Notes: generated from the sequence alone by a model not told the origin. A stretch of DNA of 64,000 bases from Flavobacterium pallidum (GCF_003097535.1 NZ_CP029187.1:2480001-2544000); one strand, 5' to 3'; shown: positions 35,476 to 44,166, numbered from the stretch's first letter. Program-made: numbers and translations.

Positions 35476-35937
35476 ATGAAAAAACTGCTTTTCCTTTTCC
35501 TATTTGTTTCTGCTGCTACATTTTGTTCCTGTACCGCTGATGATGATGCCGATATGAGCAACACCGTCACCATGAAAATCAATGGCGTATCACGTACTTT
35601 CGAGCCACTAGGGGTAGAAACCGCACTGCAGCAGAACGGGCAATACAAGCTTACGATCTGGATGTATGCCAATGACGGGCTTTCAGAAGAATCGGCGAAG
35701 CTGGTTACCAATTTTGGAGATACGGGAAATGATGGTTTCCATGAATTCTACATTACGCTGAATCCTTCCGGTTTCCAGAGCGATGCCACCGAAGGAACCT
35801 TTACGAGCCACATCAGCACGAACAGCGACACCGAGTTTGAGGCCACCTTTTCAGGAACTATGCAGGGAAATAACAATACGGTGACGCTTACCGGTGGGCG
35901 TATTCATTATTTATATGATGATCCGCTTGGGATATAG
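35476..35937 (+). CDS. Hypothetical lipoprotein
   Basis: The 153-residue protein is not recognised. MKKLLFLFLFVSAATFCSC is a lipoprotein signal, with the cysteine near residue 19, followed by an acidic tether TADDDADMS. The mature part has a small beta-sandwich feel: 'NTVTMKINGVSRTFEPLGVE', quoted up to 20 residues, recurs in many Bacteroidota lipoproteins. It is convergent with the MpaB-like gene. No signal sequence variation or truncation is seen. Confidence 0.78.
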   Translation: MKKLLFLFLFVSAATFCSCTADDDADMSNTVTMKINGVSRTFEPLGVETALQQNGQYKLTIWMYANDGLSEESAKLVTNFGDTGNDGFHEFYITLNPSGFQSDATEGTFTSHISTNSDTEFEATFSGTMQGNNNTVTLTGGRIHYLYDDPLGI

Positions 35938-35957
35938 TATGCTATCAGCGTGCCAAA

Positions 35958-36770
35958 TTACATCCGGAGAGGTTCAAGCTGTTGTTTTTGAAAAGGGCAG
36001 CCTCTTTTTTCAATCCCCACGTCCAACCGCATAATCGCTTTTTTATAAGCACCGGGCAGGAGCAATTCTTTTAATAACCAATCCAAATTAAATTGCCTGC
36101 CCAGCTTATAAATACCGATAAAAGGTTTTAGTGTCTTAAAGTTTGAAAATCCGACGCGGCTGCTTACGCATTTGGGGATGACCAGTTTCTGTGATTCAAT
36201 CAATATGGCATACCGGAGAAATCCAAGGTGCCTGCGGTATTGCCCGAACAAATCGGCGGTGTAATTACTGTATTGAAGGTTCTGCTCCAATTGCGCTTCG
36301 CGAATCCATTGCCATACACCAAAATCCTGCGGCAGCCCGCGGATACCCATACGGGAGCCTACACGGTGGAACACCTCAAATACTTCTTGCTTTTCAACGA
36401 TGGAAAGCGGGCGCTCCAGCAGTTCGTATGACCGTATGGAGTAATCAATCAGCATAAATAATACATCACGGTAAGCCCAATCGGGAATGTCCATGCCTCG
36501 TTTGACTTCAACCGCCTTATGTATGGCGGCCATTTTATCGATGGACCGCAGCGCGTCTTCCTGCTCCGCAAACACGATATCGCGTGCATATGATACCGTG
36601 GAAAGGAAGCGTGCGATAGGGTCGGAGGGGAGCTTGCCCGTGAAATACAGCCAGTCGACTGATTTGTTTAGCGCAAATTCTGCAGCAGCGCCGGCAAATA
36701 TGAACATGATCGTATCACTGCTACCCCATATTTGCCGGACAATCGAATTTTGTTTGGTGAAATATTCCAT
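35958..36770 (-). CDS. Oxygenase MpaB-family (DUF2236) protein
   Basis: The chosen ATG gives 270 residues starting MEYFTKQNSIVRQIW. The sequence fits the DUF2236 / MpaB / latex-clearing-protein family, with 'MAAIHKAV' near the middle, 'YRDVLFMLIDYSIRSYELLE' and a conserved 'PLSIVEKQEVF' helix. MpaB relatives are heme-dependent oxygenases with conserved histidine and arginine pairs; His candidates here are in IHKAV and 'FHRVGS'. The upstream reading frame is open to 37151 but that part overlaps a small membrane-protein gene and does not look like the same protein. It is the last of a four-gene minus-strand run. Confidence 0.72.
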   Translation of the reverse strand: MEYFTKQNSIVRQIWGSSDTIMFIFAGAAAEFALNKSVDWLYFTGKLPSDPIARFLSTVSYARDIVFAEQEDALRSIDKMAAIHKAVEVKRGMDIPDWAYRDVLFMLIDYSIRSYELLERPLSIVEKQEVFEVFHRVGSRMGIRGLPQDFGVWQWIREAQLEQNLQYSNYTADLFGQYRRHLGFLRYAILIESQKLVIPKCVSSRVGFSNFKTLKPFIGIYKLGRQFNLDWLLKELLLPGAYKKAIMRLDVGIEKRGCPFQKQQLEPLRM

Positions 36771-36778
36771 AATATTTT

Positions 36779-37105
36779 TTAGTGCCAATAAGTTCCGGCC
36801 AAGCCCAATACGCTGCCAAGCCACAGGAAGATAAGAAACACAAGTGCGCTCACGATAGTGGCAATAATGCGGGGTGTGCCACTGTGAAACCAGCGGGCCA
36901 TGAAGTAATAGAACGCGCCGCCAACAGCACCTGCAAATGGTACGACGATCAGCGGACGGGCACGCCAGTAATCCGGAAAACCGGGCTGGGTTTCTGCACC
37001 AAGCAAGAACAGGCTGATCAATGCGAGTCCGATAAGCGCGCCGACAGCCATCGGGCGTAGTAAAGCTGCAGGATTGATTTCTGGGTTTGTTTTCGTTTGT
37101 GTCAT
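36779..37105 (-). CDS. Small membrane protein ('potassium transporter KefB'-labelled family)
   Basis: The 108-residue protein has three hydrophobic helices (about 20-38, 50-70 and 80-102) and the ending 'IFLWLGSVLGLAGTYWH'. Proteins like this in Bacteroidota are often labelled 'potassium transporter KefB', which is misleading, since they are far too small for the real KefB antiporter. The function is unknown. The gene ends 8 nt before the MpaB-like gene and is 67 nt after the winged-helix regulator, in a likely common transcript. Confidence 0.75.
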   Translation of the reverse strand: MTQTKTNPEINPAALLRPMAVGALIGLALISLFLLGAETQPGFPDYWRARPLIVVPFAGAVGGAFYYFMARWFHSGTPRIIATIVSALVFLIFLWLGSVLGLAGTYWH

Positions 37106-37172
37106 AATGATGAAATTTAAAATTATAGTTTAAAAGAACTTTGTTTTTCAAAGTGTTTATGTAAAAAAATAG

Positions 37173-37472
37173 CTACTGCTGTGATTTAATTAATTTTTCC
37201 AAAGCGTTGATGTGTGCTGCGAAGGCATGCTTCCCGCCCGCAGTAATGCGGTAACTGGTATTGGGTTTCCGGCCCACGAATGACTTGGTGACTTCAATGA
37301 ACAGTTCTTTTTCGAGCGCCTTGAGGTGGCTTGCAAGGTTGCCGTCGGTGACATCAAGGTATTCCTTGAGCGCATTGAAATCGACGGCTTCATTTACCGA
37401 AAGTGCAGACATGATCCCAAGCCTGATCCTGCTGTCAAAAGACTTATTCAAACCACTGATGATCGCTTTCAC
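37173..37472 (-). CDS. Winged-helix DNA-binding regulator (HTH_34-like)
   Basis: The 99-residue protein is a single winged helix: 'SRIRLGIMSALSVNEAVDF' then 'ALKEYLDVTDGNLASHLKAL' and a wing 'VTKSFVGRKPNTSYRIT'. This is the layout of small ArsR/MarR-like or HTH_34 regulators of Bacteroidota. Its start overlaps the end of the upstream membrane protein gene by 4 nt, so the two are translationally coupled and the membrane protein may modulate the regulator or be its target. A MarR- or PadR-type role for it is possible but not shown. Confidence 0.85.
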   Translation of the reverse strand: MKAIISGLNKSFDSRIRLGIMSALSVNEAVDFNALKEYLDVTDGNLASHLKALEKELFIEVTKSFVGRKPNTSYRITAGGKHAFAAHINALEKLIKSQQ

Positions 37473-38095
37473 TTTTCGTATTTCATATAAATATACAGGC
37501 CATAAATGATGTGCAAGATACCAAAACCCGTGGCCCAGAACAACAATGCGTAGTCAATAAAATTTACCGCTACCAACCCAAGCGCAATATTGATGGCACC
37601 GAGATATCGGAGTTCAGCATAAGAGTATTTCCCGGCATTGACCAGTGTAAGTCCGTAGAATAGTAACGTCAGCGGCAATATCAGCCCCGGAAATCCTTTA
37701 GAGATCAGGATGAATATCAAAATACCGCCAGTAAAGAGCGGGATGCACATGTTGATGACCAGCCTGCGCGCGGTGGCATTCCACAAAGGTTCGTTTATCT
37801 TCCTCGATTTCCTATGCGAAAGGAATATTGCAGTGCCTACCGCCAAAAAAAGCAATACCACTCCCATGCCGATTAATTCCAAAAGGGTTTCTGAAGGCCC
37901 CGGAATGCCGCTCATTTCGTATAACGAATAATCACTGCGCTGCTGCATCAGCAGGTTTGCGAAGAAGGCTGCCGCCAAAGCGTAAATGCCTATAACCACT
38001 CCGGACCAGCCTGATAATGACAGGAATTTACTGGAACGCTCCATCATCGAACGGATTTCAGTAAGGTCGTTAATATATTCTTCTTGCTTTTTCAT
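37469..38095 (-). CDS. Membrane protein encoded with a winged-helix regulator
   Basis: The 208-residue protein (start MKKQEEYINDLTEIRSMME) has an N-terminal amphipathic helix and about five to six hydrophobic helices; I do not recognise a named family, although this membrane-plus-regulator pairing is common in Bacteroidota. An upstream in-frame ATG at 38143 would add 16 residues and lacks any reason to be preferred. The stop overlaps the start of the winged-helix gene by 4 nt. Together with the two genes downstream it forms a four-gene run on the minus strand. Confidence 0.75.
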   Translation of the reverse strand: MKKQEEYINDLTEIRSMMERSSKFLSLSGWSGVVIGIYALAAAFFANLLMQQRSDYSLYEMSGIPGPSETLLELIGMGVVLLFLAVGTAIFLSHRKSRKINEPLWNATARRLVINMCIPLFTGGILIFILISKGFPGLILPLTLLFYGLTLVNAGKYSYAELRYLGAINIALGLVAVNFIDYALLFWATGFGILHIIYGLYIYMKYEK

Positions 38096-38230
38096 AAAAT
38101 GTACTTTGCGATTCAAAGTTAATGGAATATTTTGAATGGGCAAGTATTTTTTTTTAAAAAATGACGGCTGCGCTCTAGATACGCTGCGCTTTTAGATTGT
38201 CAGACTTTTTAGACTGAATGTATATTTTGA

Positions 38231-38274
38231 TAATTTTGTCCAAGAAGTCGAAGAAGTCCAAGAAGTCCAAGAAG
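38231..38274 (+). promoter_or_regulatory. -7 box (TAATTTTG) followed by four 9-bp repeats in the leader
   Basis: TAATTTTG occupies 38231-38238. It is followed directly by four 9-bp units (TCCAAGAAG with one variant) at 38239-38274. The repeats lie in the presumed 5' leader of the PaiB-like gene, 18 nt before its start. Copy-number change here would not alter the protein if the start at 38293 is right. Confidence 0.5.
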
Positions 38275-38292
38275 TCTAATAATCCATACCAA

Positions 38293-38910
38293 ATGTACAT
38301 TCCGCCACATTACGAAACCACTGACAAAGCCACGATAATCGCGTTCATGAAGCAATACCCATTTGCAACAATCATTACGGTAAAAGACAATTTCCAAAGC
38401 GCCACCCACCTGCCGTTCACCATCAGTGAAAGGGAAGGGGATATGATCCTGACGGCACATTTTGCAAAAGCAAATCCGCAATGGGAGCAGTTGACAGAAA
38501 ATGAAGTGCTGGTGATTTTTGCCGAACCGCATGCCTATATTTCGCCCTCGCATTATGAAAGTGATAAGAATGTCCCGACATGGAATTACATTGCCGTACA
38601 TGCTTATGGTAAGGGAAGGCTCATTACCGAAAATGCTGCTGCTTACGAAGTGCTCGAAGCAATGATCGCACAATCTGAGCCTGGATATAAAGTGCAGTGG
38701 GACAGCCTTCCGGCTGATTATAAGGACAGGATGGTTAAGGGAATCGTCGCTTTTGAAATCACTGTGACGACCTTGCAGGCGAAGCATAAATTGAGCCAGA
38801 ATAAAAAATTATCGGAAAGGGAAAATATCATTTCTGCTTTTGAAAAGAGTGATGATGGAAATGAAAAAGCGATTGCAGGATTTATGAGAAATGTTGAAAA
38901 GGAAAATTAA
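38293..38910 (+). CDS. FMN-binding PaiB-like protein
   Basis: The 205-residue protein (start MYIPPHYETTDKATI) has the PaiB split-barrel fold: 'HLPFTISEREGDMILTAHFA', 'VIFAEPHAYISPSHYE' and 'VPTWNYIAVHAYGKGRLI'. In Bacillus, PaiB is described as a negative regulator of sporulation and degradative enzymes; in Bacteroidota these are usually just flavin-binding pyridoxamine-oxidase-like proteins. A further upstream ATG at 38218 would add 25 residues encoded by the 9-bp repeats (Lys-Lys-Ser), which would lie over the promoter, so the later ATG was chosen. Confidence 0.85.
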   Translation: MYIPPHYETTDKATIIAFMKQYPFATIITVKDNFQSATHLPFTISEREGDMILTAHFAKANPQWEQLTENEVLVIFAEPHAYISPSHYESDKNVPTWNYIAVHAYGKGRLITENAAAYEVLEAMIAQSEPGYKVQWDSLPADYKDRMVKGIVAFEITVTTLQAKHKLSQNKKLSERENIISAFEKSDDGNEKAIAGFMRNVEKEN

Positions 38911-39002
38911 AATCGGAAAGCTATAAAAATACGCGGAGATAGTGTAATTTTTACTTGAGTGTAAACAGGAACTTTACACGAATCATTTAAAAAATATGCA
39001 TT

Positions 39003-39452
39003 ATGGAAACCAGTAAAAGTATCAGTGCGCTAAACGAACTGATTGAAATCAACAACGACCGTGTCGAAGGATACGAAACCGCTTCTAAAGAAACCAAAGA
39101 CAACGACCTGAAGTCACTTTTTGCCTCACTACAAACTACCAGCCAGGGTAACCTGACGGAACTGCGCAGTGAAGTGACGCGCCTTGGGGGTACTCCTGAA
39201 GAAGGAACCCGCGTTACCGGAAAATTCTTCCGTGCCTGGATGGAGGTTAAGGCGGCGCTTACAGGTGATGACCGCCAGTCTGTGCTGAATTCCTGTGAGT
39301 TTGGAGAGGATAAGGCGCTCGAAGCCTATGAGCATGTCCTTACAAACCATGTTGCCGACCTTTCAGCTGAGCAGATTGCACTGGTAAGGAAACAACAGGC
39401 CAGCCTGCAGGCCGAGCATGACAAAGTGCGTGCGTTGCGAGATGCGGCATAA
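39003..39452 (+). CDS. PA2169-like (DUF2383) four-helix bundle protein
   Basis: The 149-residue protein is helical throughout and matches the PA2169 / DUF2383 family: 'SISALNELIEINNDRVEGYE' near the start, a central 'FFRAWMEVKAALTG' turn and 'CEFGEDKALEAYEHVL' near residue 105. Ferritin-like bundles of this type are often stress-induced; the function is unknown. The gene stands alone between the PaiB-like gene and a convergent lipoprotein gene, with a good terminator after the stop. Confidence 0.88.
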   Translation: METSKSISALNELIEINNDRVEGYETASKETKDNDLKSLFASLQTTSQGNLTELRSEVTRLGGTPEEGTRVTGKFFRAWMEVKAALTGDDRQSVLNSCEFGEDKALEAYEHVLTNHVADLSAEQIALVRKQQASLQAEHDKVRALRDAA

Positions 39453-39471
39453 TACGATGCTGCACGATATT

Positions 39472-39497
39472 AAGCCTCCTTTCGGAGGCTTTTTTTT
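39472..39497 (+). terminator. Terminator after the DUF2383-like gene
   Basis: AAGCCTCC (39472-39479) pairs with GGAGGCTT (39484-39491) across a TTTC loop and is followed by a run of T's. Confidence 0.9.
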
Positions 39498-39542
39498 GAT
39501 ACGAATAGTAGTGGAATTGGTATACAGAGTATATTACAAATG

Positions 39543-40457
39543 CTAAATTTCAACCATGACTTTTTCGCTGCGCAGGGCGTTTTCGGCATTTTTGCGTTTG
39601 AGTGCTTCGTTCATTGCCTTTACGCTCTGCCTGTAGGCTTCGGTTTCACGGTCGTATGCCAATCTTGATTTATAAGTGATTTTAATGACGGAACCAGAAA
39701 GCAGTTCGGTAATCTTGTATTTGGAATGAGTGCAAATGTACTGGCGCTGCTCGTCTGTAATGGCATGAGTGGATTTGTATTGCTGCATTTCCGGACTCAG
39801 GCTCAGCGAATAGGTGACCGATGGCAACGGTATGCGCGAAAAGCTTTGTTCAATGACGATAACGTTATTTTCTTTCTCTACGACTATCGGGGATTTTGAA
39901 AGCACTTTTTGTTTATTGCTTTGGGTGCTGAAAGAGAAATTTTTTACGCCGTTAGAATACAAGGATTTATCGTTGAAGCACACCGGCAGCTCTTTGACCG
40001 TATTGCGATGATAAAGTGGCAAGGGACGGTAATGGCTGTTTTCCTCTACATACCTTTCGGCTACGATATTTTTCTCGACCAGTCCGGGAAGCTTATATTT
40101 CTGTTGGTAGATATCATAAAGATTGTTGCCCTGGGAAAGCTCTATCTGATCGAGGGTATTGTTAATGAAATAAGGTTTTAGCATCGGCTTAAAGTGTGGG
40201 ACCTTATAATAAACCGCGTCATCATTGTCTTTTACAAGCACATTTTCAGCGACAAGGATGTCTACAACTTTGTGGAACTCTTCCTTCGACATGCCGTACC
40301 AGAATTTCAGGAAAATTTTAGGATGGCGGGACAATTCCTGCCTGAATTTCATGTCTGTGAATGCCTTTTGCAGCTCCATCCTGTTATTGGAAGGGTTTTC
40401 TTTCGAGCTGCAACTCATCAGGAGGTATATGGACAACAGGGTAAAAATGCGCTTCAT
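39543..40457 (-). CDS. Hypothetical lipoprotein
   Basis: The 304-residue protein is not recognised. MKRIFTLLSIYLLMSC has a lipobox with the cysteine near residue 16, followed by a Ser/Lys/Asn tether. The mature part is mixed alpha/beta: an early helical segment includes 'MSKEEFHKVVDILVAENV', and a late part has 'SVTYSLSLSPEMQQYKS'. The C-terminus is Lys/Glu-rich and helical ('YRQSVKAMNEALKRKNAENA'). No catalytic motif is evident. It stands alone. Confidence 0.72.
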   Translation of the reverse strand: MKRIFTLLSIYLLMSCSSKENPSNNRMELQKAFTDMKFRQELSRHPKIFLKFWYGMSKEEFHKVVDILVAENVLVKDNDDAVYYKVPHFKPMLKPYFINNTLDQIELSQGNNLYDIYQQKYKLPGLVEKNIVAERYVEENSHYRPLPLYHRNTVKELPVCFNDKSLYSNGVKNFSFSTQSNKQKVLSKSPIVVEKENNVIVIEQSFSRIPLPSVTYSLSLSPEMQQYKSTHAITDEQRQYICTHSKYKITELLSGSVIKITYKSRLAYDRETEAYRQSVKAMNEALKRKNAENALRSEKVMVEI

Positions 40458-40795
40458 GCCGTAGATCTGATTAAGAATATGGTACTATTTCAGTATCCAA
40501 ATTTCATAAATAGGTAAAAGCTTATTTTACAGCATTATCTGAATTTTTTATAGAATATGCGATAAGTGATTGTAAATGTCTTTATTAGTGAATTATTATA
40601 GTCAAAGTAACGAAAATACAGAACATTTCATAATGCGTATTTTTTTATGAAGAAGATGTCTTAGTAGAAGTATATTTCGACTGAATTGACATCAGAGTAA
40701 TTCTATTTCATTTTCTGCGAATATGTGTTGAGTCATTTCCGTTTGAAAAGACATCGTTAAAGTGTCGCAGTGATGCTTCCGTAATAACAATCACT
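40458..40795. other. AT-rich intergenic region without a visible gene
   Basis: This 338-nt gap lies between the divergently reading lipoprotein gene start and the end of the nei-like gene. No open frame with coding character, terminator hairpin or repeat was seen. It presumably holds the lipoprotein gene's promoter, but no clear TAnnTTTG box stood out. Confidence 0.5.
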
Positions 40796-41530
40796 TTATC
40801 CATGATACAATTTCTGGCAGTTGATGCAGAAGAAGCTTCGTCGTTTTTTAGCGCCGGTGTATTCTTTAATGATTGGTAAATCACATCGCTTACAGGTCTT
40901 TTTAGTGTAGGCAAGCCAGTGTTTCTTCAATTCGGATTTCTTTTTCCATTCCAGGAATTCAAAACTGTAATGTTGTGCCTCTTTGATGATTTCGCGGATT
41001 TCAGCATCGGGGATCGAGCCTGTCAGTGATTCAGGATGCACCTTCAAGCGGTAAAGCACTTCATTTTTGATGATGTTGCCCACGCCCGAGAAGATGTCCT
41101 GTTCCAATAAGCTGTCGCAGATCATCTTGTCCGGAATGGCTTTTAGTTTCTTTTTTGCCTTTCTCGCATTCCACTCAGGATTCATCACATCTCCGCTCCA
41201 GTCGTAATGGTCGTTTACATCGCCCTCCAGTACTTTTATAGCACAGGTATAAAAATTGATTTCACCATCGTCAAATTCCAGTCTGAGGCGAGGTACCGCC
41301 TTTTTTCGCTCATTGATAAGGTAACTGCCGAACATCAGGAAATGGATCCGTATGGTGAAACCTGCAAAACAGATCAGGAAATGCTTTCCCCAGCTTTTGA
41401 AAGATAAAATCTGTTGCTCTTCGAGGCGGCCCATATCAATCCTGGCATTACCCTGTGCCGCTGCAACCCGTTTGCCTGTGAAGGGTGACGCTTCTTCTTT
41501 AAGGATGACGATGGTGGGACCTTCCGGCAT
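40796..41530 (-). CDS. Fpg/Nei-family DNA glycosylase (endonuclease VIII-like)
   Basis: The 244-residue enzyme starts MPEGPTIVIL, with Pro2 as the Schiff-base nucleophile after Met removal and Glu3 in the proton relay. The MutM/Nei helix-two-turn-helix core is in 'DSLLEQDIFSGVGNIIKNE', and the C-terminal zinc finger has two CxxC pairs, 'CKRC' and 'CINC', 20 residues apart. It excises oxidised bases and nicks DNA at the site. The MPEGPTIV start and finger shape favour Nei over Fpg. An upstream in-frame ATG at 41563 was rejected because it would hide the catalytic proline. Confidence 0.92.
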   Translation of the reverse strand: MPEGPTIVILKEEASPFTGKRVAAAQGNARIDMGRLEEQQILSFKSWGKHFLICFAGFTIRIHFLMFGSYLINERKKAVPRLRLEFDDGEINFYTCAIKVLEGDVNDHYDWSGDVMNPEWNARKAKKKLKAIPDKMICDSLLEQDIFSGVGNIIKNEVLYRLKVHPESLTGSIPDAEIREIIKEAQHYSFEFLEWKKKSELKKHWLAYTKKTCKRCDLPIIKEYTGAKKRRSFFCINCQKLYHG

Positions 41531-41693
41531 GATATTGCTTTTATAAGCTCTAAAATTAACCACTACGAAGACCTGTTATATTATATTTTCCGAACCTTTT
41601 TTTTCGAAATTGCGGGTATAGAGATACGTAAATCATAACACCCTTCAGGAATATTGTAACCCTAAACGTCATTACTGCCCTAATTTTACCAAA

Positions 41694-41850
41694 TGGAAGC
41701 GTCTCTGAAACAAGGATGCACATGCAAAAAACCGGGCGGTGAAAAACCCGGAATGTCCTGGATAATGTCAAAGTGATGATGCAACGGATTCAGGATATCC
41801 GGTTTTTTCACTTGTTTTGGTTTGGCGGCACGAAAGTGCCGCTTTTTTTT
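41694..41850 (+). ncRNA. Structured short transcript candidate with orphan terminator
   Basis: A strong intrinsic terminator, GCGGCAC (41825-41831) and GTGCCGC (41836-41842) with a GAAA loop and eight T's, ends a plus-strand unit where no conventional gene lies. Just upstream, AAAAAACCGG (41726-41735) and CCGGTTTTTT (41799-41808) are perfectly complementary, enclosing a CCGGG/CCCGG hairpin (41732-41751) and a TCCTG (41756) / CAGGA (41791) pairing. The result is a multi-branched fold that overlaps the second arm. A 27-codon frame at 41694 with two CxC cysteines lies inside. A riboswitch-like leader of the T9SS gene or an independent small RNA are both possible. Confidence 0.45.
41825..41850 (+). 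terminator. Orphan intrinsic terminator
   Basis: A 7-bp GC-rich stem capped by a GAAA tetraloop is followed by eight T's. No recognised gene ends upstream of it on the plus strand, and the next gene starts 324 nt later. Confidence 0.85.
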
Positions 41851-42173
41851 ACGGTAATTTACACTTACAATTATTCCGATCCTGATACCTCGTTTGTAGC
41901 CCCCGCCATTTCAATCCTTTCATGTAATGAATAGGTGATTTGGGACGTCAATATTGTATGGAGTGTGTAACCTTAAATTGTAATGTTGTAATGTTTAGCG
42001 CAAGGGTAACTGTAGTTTTGCCACCGGCAGTCGAGGTTGTATTTTGTCTTACTGAATTTGAAGTGCTTTGGGACACTGCAGGTTTGTGAAAGTTGCATAA
42101 GGCACAAGCTGACGCCATAACCCGTGCAATCTTAATGCTATTAAATCCGGGATTGTACAAAATAAAATCTGCT

Positions 42174-44144
42174 ATGAAAATTAAATTACTACAAATGTGC
42201 GCCTTTGGCGCTATGGCTTTCTTATGCCTGTCGCCAGCTTCGGTTGAAGCTAAAAAACGTTCAGACTTGTCCTTTGCCTTCGCCGCGTCCCAAGCTCCTG
42301 TTGCGGCAAATGCAACAAACATCATGAATACCACCTTTGGCGCGCAGTGGGCTGGAGTTTCAGGCGCTACAAGCTATAGGCTCGATGTGAGTAGAACGCC
42401 ATTCGGGCAGCCTGGAGATGCGGAGTATGTCTATCAAAACCTTTTTGTTGAAAATGTTACTTATTATACTGTAACAGGCCTGAATCCGGCAACTCCGTAT
42501 TATTACAGGGTACGGGCAATCGATGCAGATGGTGCTTCGCCCAACTCCAATACCATTAGTGTTTTTACTACCGATGTAACCACATGGGACGGGATCGGAT
42601 GGTCTGATACGCCACCTACAGCCAGTATAAATGCCTTTATCAGTGGGGCGTACGACACTGCAAACAACGGTTCGTTCACCTCGAAAAGCCTTACTGTAAA
42701 TACCGGCGGAAGCCTCGTTGCACGGGCAGGGACCAATATGACGGTGGTAAATACGATCGTGAATGAAGCAGGTGTGGCTTCGCTGACCATTGAAAGCAAT
42801 GCAAACCTGTTGCAGATTGCCAATAACAATTTGAATTCGGGTGACATCACCGTAAACAGGAATGCATCGATGCGCAGGCTGGATTATGTATACTGGTCGG
42901 CGCCCGTTACAGGGCAGAACTTACAGGATTTTTCCCAGCAAACATTATCCAACAGATTTTACACAATCAGTGAGCCTGCCAACGGTTTTACGGTTGTAAA
43001 TCCTTCGACAAACGACTTTACGTTATGCAAAGGTTTTGTAATCCGTGCCCCGGATGATTTCCCCACGGCACCGCAGGAATTTAACGGAATTTTTACAGGT
43101 GTCCCTAATAATGGCGACCTGATGATACCCGTTACGCTGGATGGGCAGGGGTATAACCTGATCGGGAATCCTTACCCGTCCACCTTAAGCGCATCATCGC
43201 TGTTGAATGCAAACCCGGAAATCAGTACGATTTACCTTTGGACGCATACCGTACAGGGTTCAACCCCGGGGGCCAACTATGCGACAATCAATGCTACCGG
43301 CGAAACTTCGGCATCATCGACAACGCCCGAAAGTGAAACGCCAAACGGGATAATACAGGTAGGGCAGGGATTTGTTGCCAAAGTAAATGCGCCGGGCAAT
43401 GCCATATTTAAAAATACCATGAGGATTGCCAACAACCAGGACCAGTTTTTCAGGACATCCGCTGCGGACCGGGACAGGTTATGGCTTAATGTTACGTCCC
43501 AGGGTGGAGGTTACAGCCAGATGCTCATCGGCTATGTAGAAGGAGCAACAGATATGGTTGATAACCAGTTTGATGCACCGCAACTTGATAGTGAAGGGAC
43601 CCGTCTGTACAGCATCATTGATGGCGAAACGCCGTATGTGATCCAGGGAAAATCCAGTCCCTTTAACAACAGCGATACTGTAAAACTTGGATTCGTTGCC
43701 AATCAGGCCGGGAATTATACATTGGCTCTGGACCATATGGAAGGCATTTTCTCGGAAGGGCAGGCGGTTTTCCTGAAAGACAATGAGACCGGGTCGGTTA
43801 CCAATCTGGCAACAGGCGCATATCAGTTTATATCAGCCGCCGGAAACTTTGCAGACCGGTTTTCGATCCAGTACTTGATGGCCACTCTAGGTACCGGAAC
43901 TCCGCAAGCCGTCACAAATGACATCCTGGTGTTTAAAAAGAATAACAGGCTGCAAATCATGTCGTCTGCTGCTGTTATTTCGGAAGTTTCAGTATATGAT
44001 ACAAGCGGGAGATTGCTTTATTATACCAATCAGGAAGACAGCACAAGCCTGAACGTCCCCGATGTGAGGGCTGCCGGAAGTCTGTTACTGGTGCGCGTTA
44101 CCACTGCCGACGGTAGCATCTCGACAAGAAAGGTGATTTTCTAG
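42174..44144 (+). CDS. Secreted fibronectin-type-III protein with T9SS type C sorting tail
   Basis: The 656-residue protein has a signal peptide (MKIKLLQMCAFGAMAFLCL, cleaved near VEA), a fibronectin type III domain (about residues 38-125, 'APVAANATNIMNTTFGAQW', 'YYTVTGLNPATPYYYRVRAI'), and a beta-rich middle. The C-terminal 430 residues, from 'GDITVNRNASMRRLDYVYW', align closely with the end of the giant leucine-rich protein 400 nt away on the other strand. The last 80 residues (LVFKKNNRLQI, 'VYDTSGRLLYY', 'LLLVRVTT', KVIF) have the ChiA-type (type C) T9SS sorting form. An ATG at 42093 precedes but would bury the signal peptide. A terminator follows. Confidence 0.88.
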   Translation: MKIKLLQMCAFGAMAFLCLSPASVEAKKRSDLSFAFAASQAPVAANATNIMNTTFGAQWAGVSGATSYRLDVSRTPFGQPGDAEYVYQNLFVENVTYYTVTGLNPATPYYYRVRAIDADGASPNSNTISVFTTDVTTWDGIGWSDTPPTASINAFISGAYDTANNGSFTSKSLTVNTGGSLVARAGTNMTVVNTIVNEAGVASLTIESNANLLQIANNNLNSGDITVNRNASMRRLDYVYWSAPVTGQNLQDFSQQTLSNRFYTISEPANGFTVVNPSTNDFTLCKGFVIRAPDDFPTAPQEFNGIFTGVPNNGDLMIPVTLDGQGYNLIGNPYPSTLSASSLLNANPEISTIYLWTHTVQGSTPGANYATINATGETSASSTTPESETPNGIIQVGQGFVAKVNAPGNAIFKNTMRIANNQDQFFRTSAADRDRLWLNVTSQGGGYSQMLIGYVEGATDMVDNQFDAPQLDSEGTRLYSIIDGETPYVIQGKSSPFNNSDTVKLGFVANQAGNYTLALDHMEGIFSEGQAVFLKDNETGSVTNLATGAYQFISAAGNFADRFSIQYLMATLGTGTPQAVTNDILVFKKNNRLQIMSSAAVISEVSVYDTSGRLLYYTNQEDSTSLNVPDVRAAGSLLLVRVTTADGSISTRKVIF

Positions 44145-44166
44145 CCCTCGGTCAAATATTTTGAAG

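Noticed and set aside
36771..37151. Upstream extension of the MpaB-like frame
   Set aside because: It reads over the small membrane protein gene in another frame, with a Cys/Arg-rich composition unlike a real protein.
40708..40914. 68-codon minus frame overlapping the nei-like gene end
   Set aside because: It overlaps a well-supported zinc-finger-coding end and has no domain.
41556..41771. 71-codon minus frame over the structured RNA candidate
   Set aside because: No conserved character, and the plus-strand fold and terminator explain the region better.
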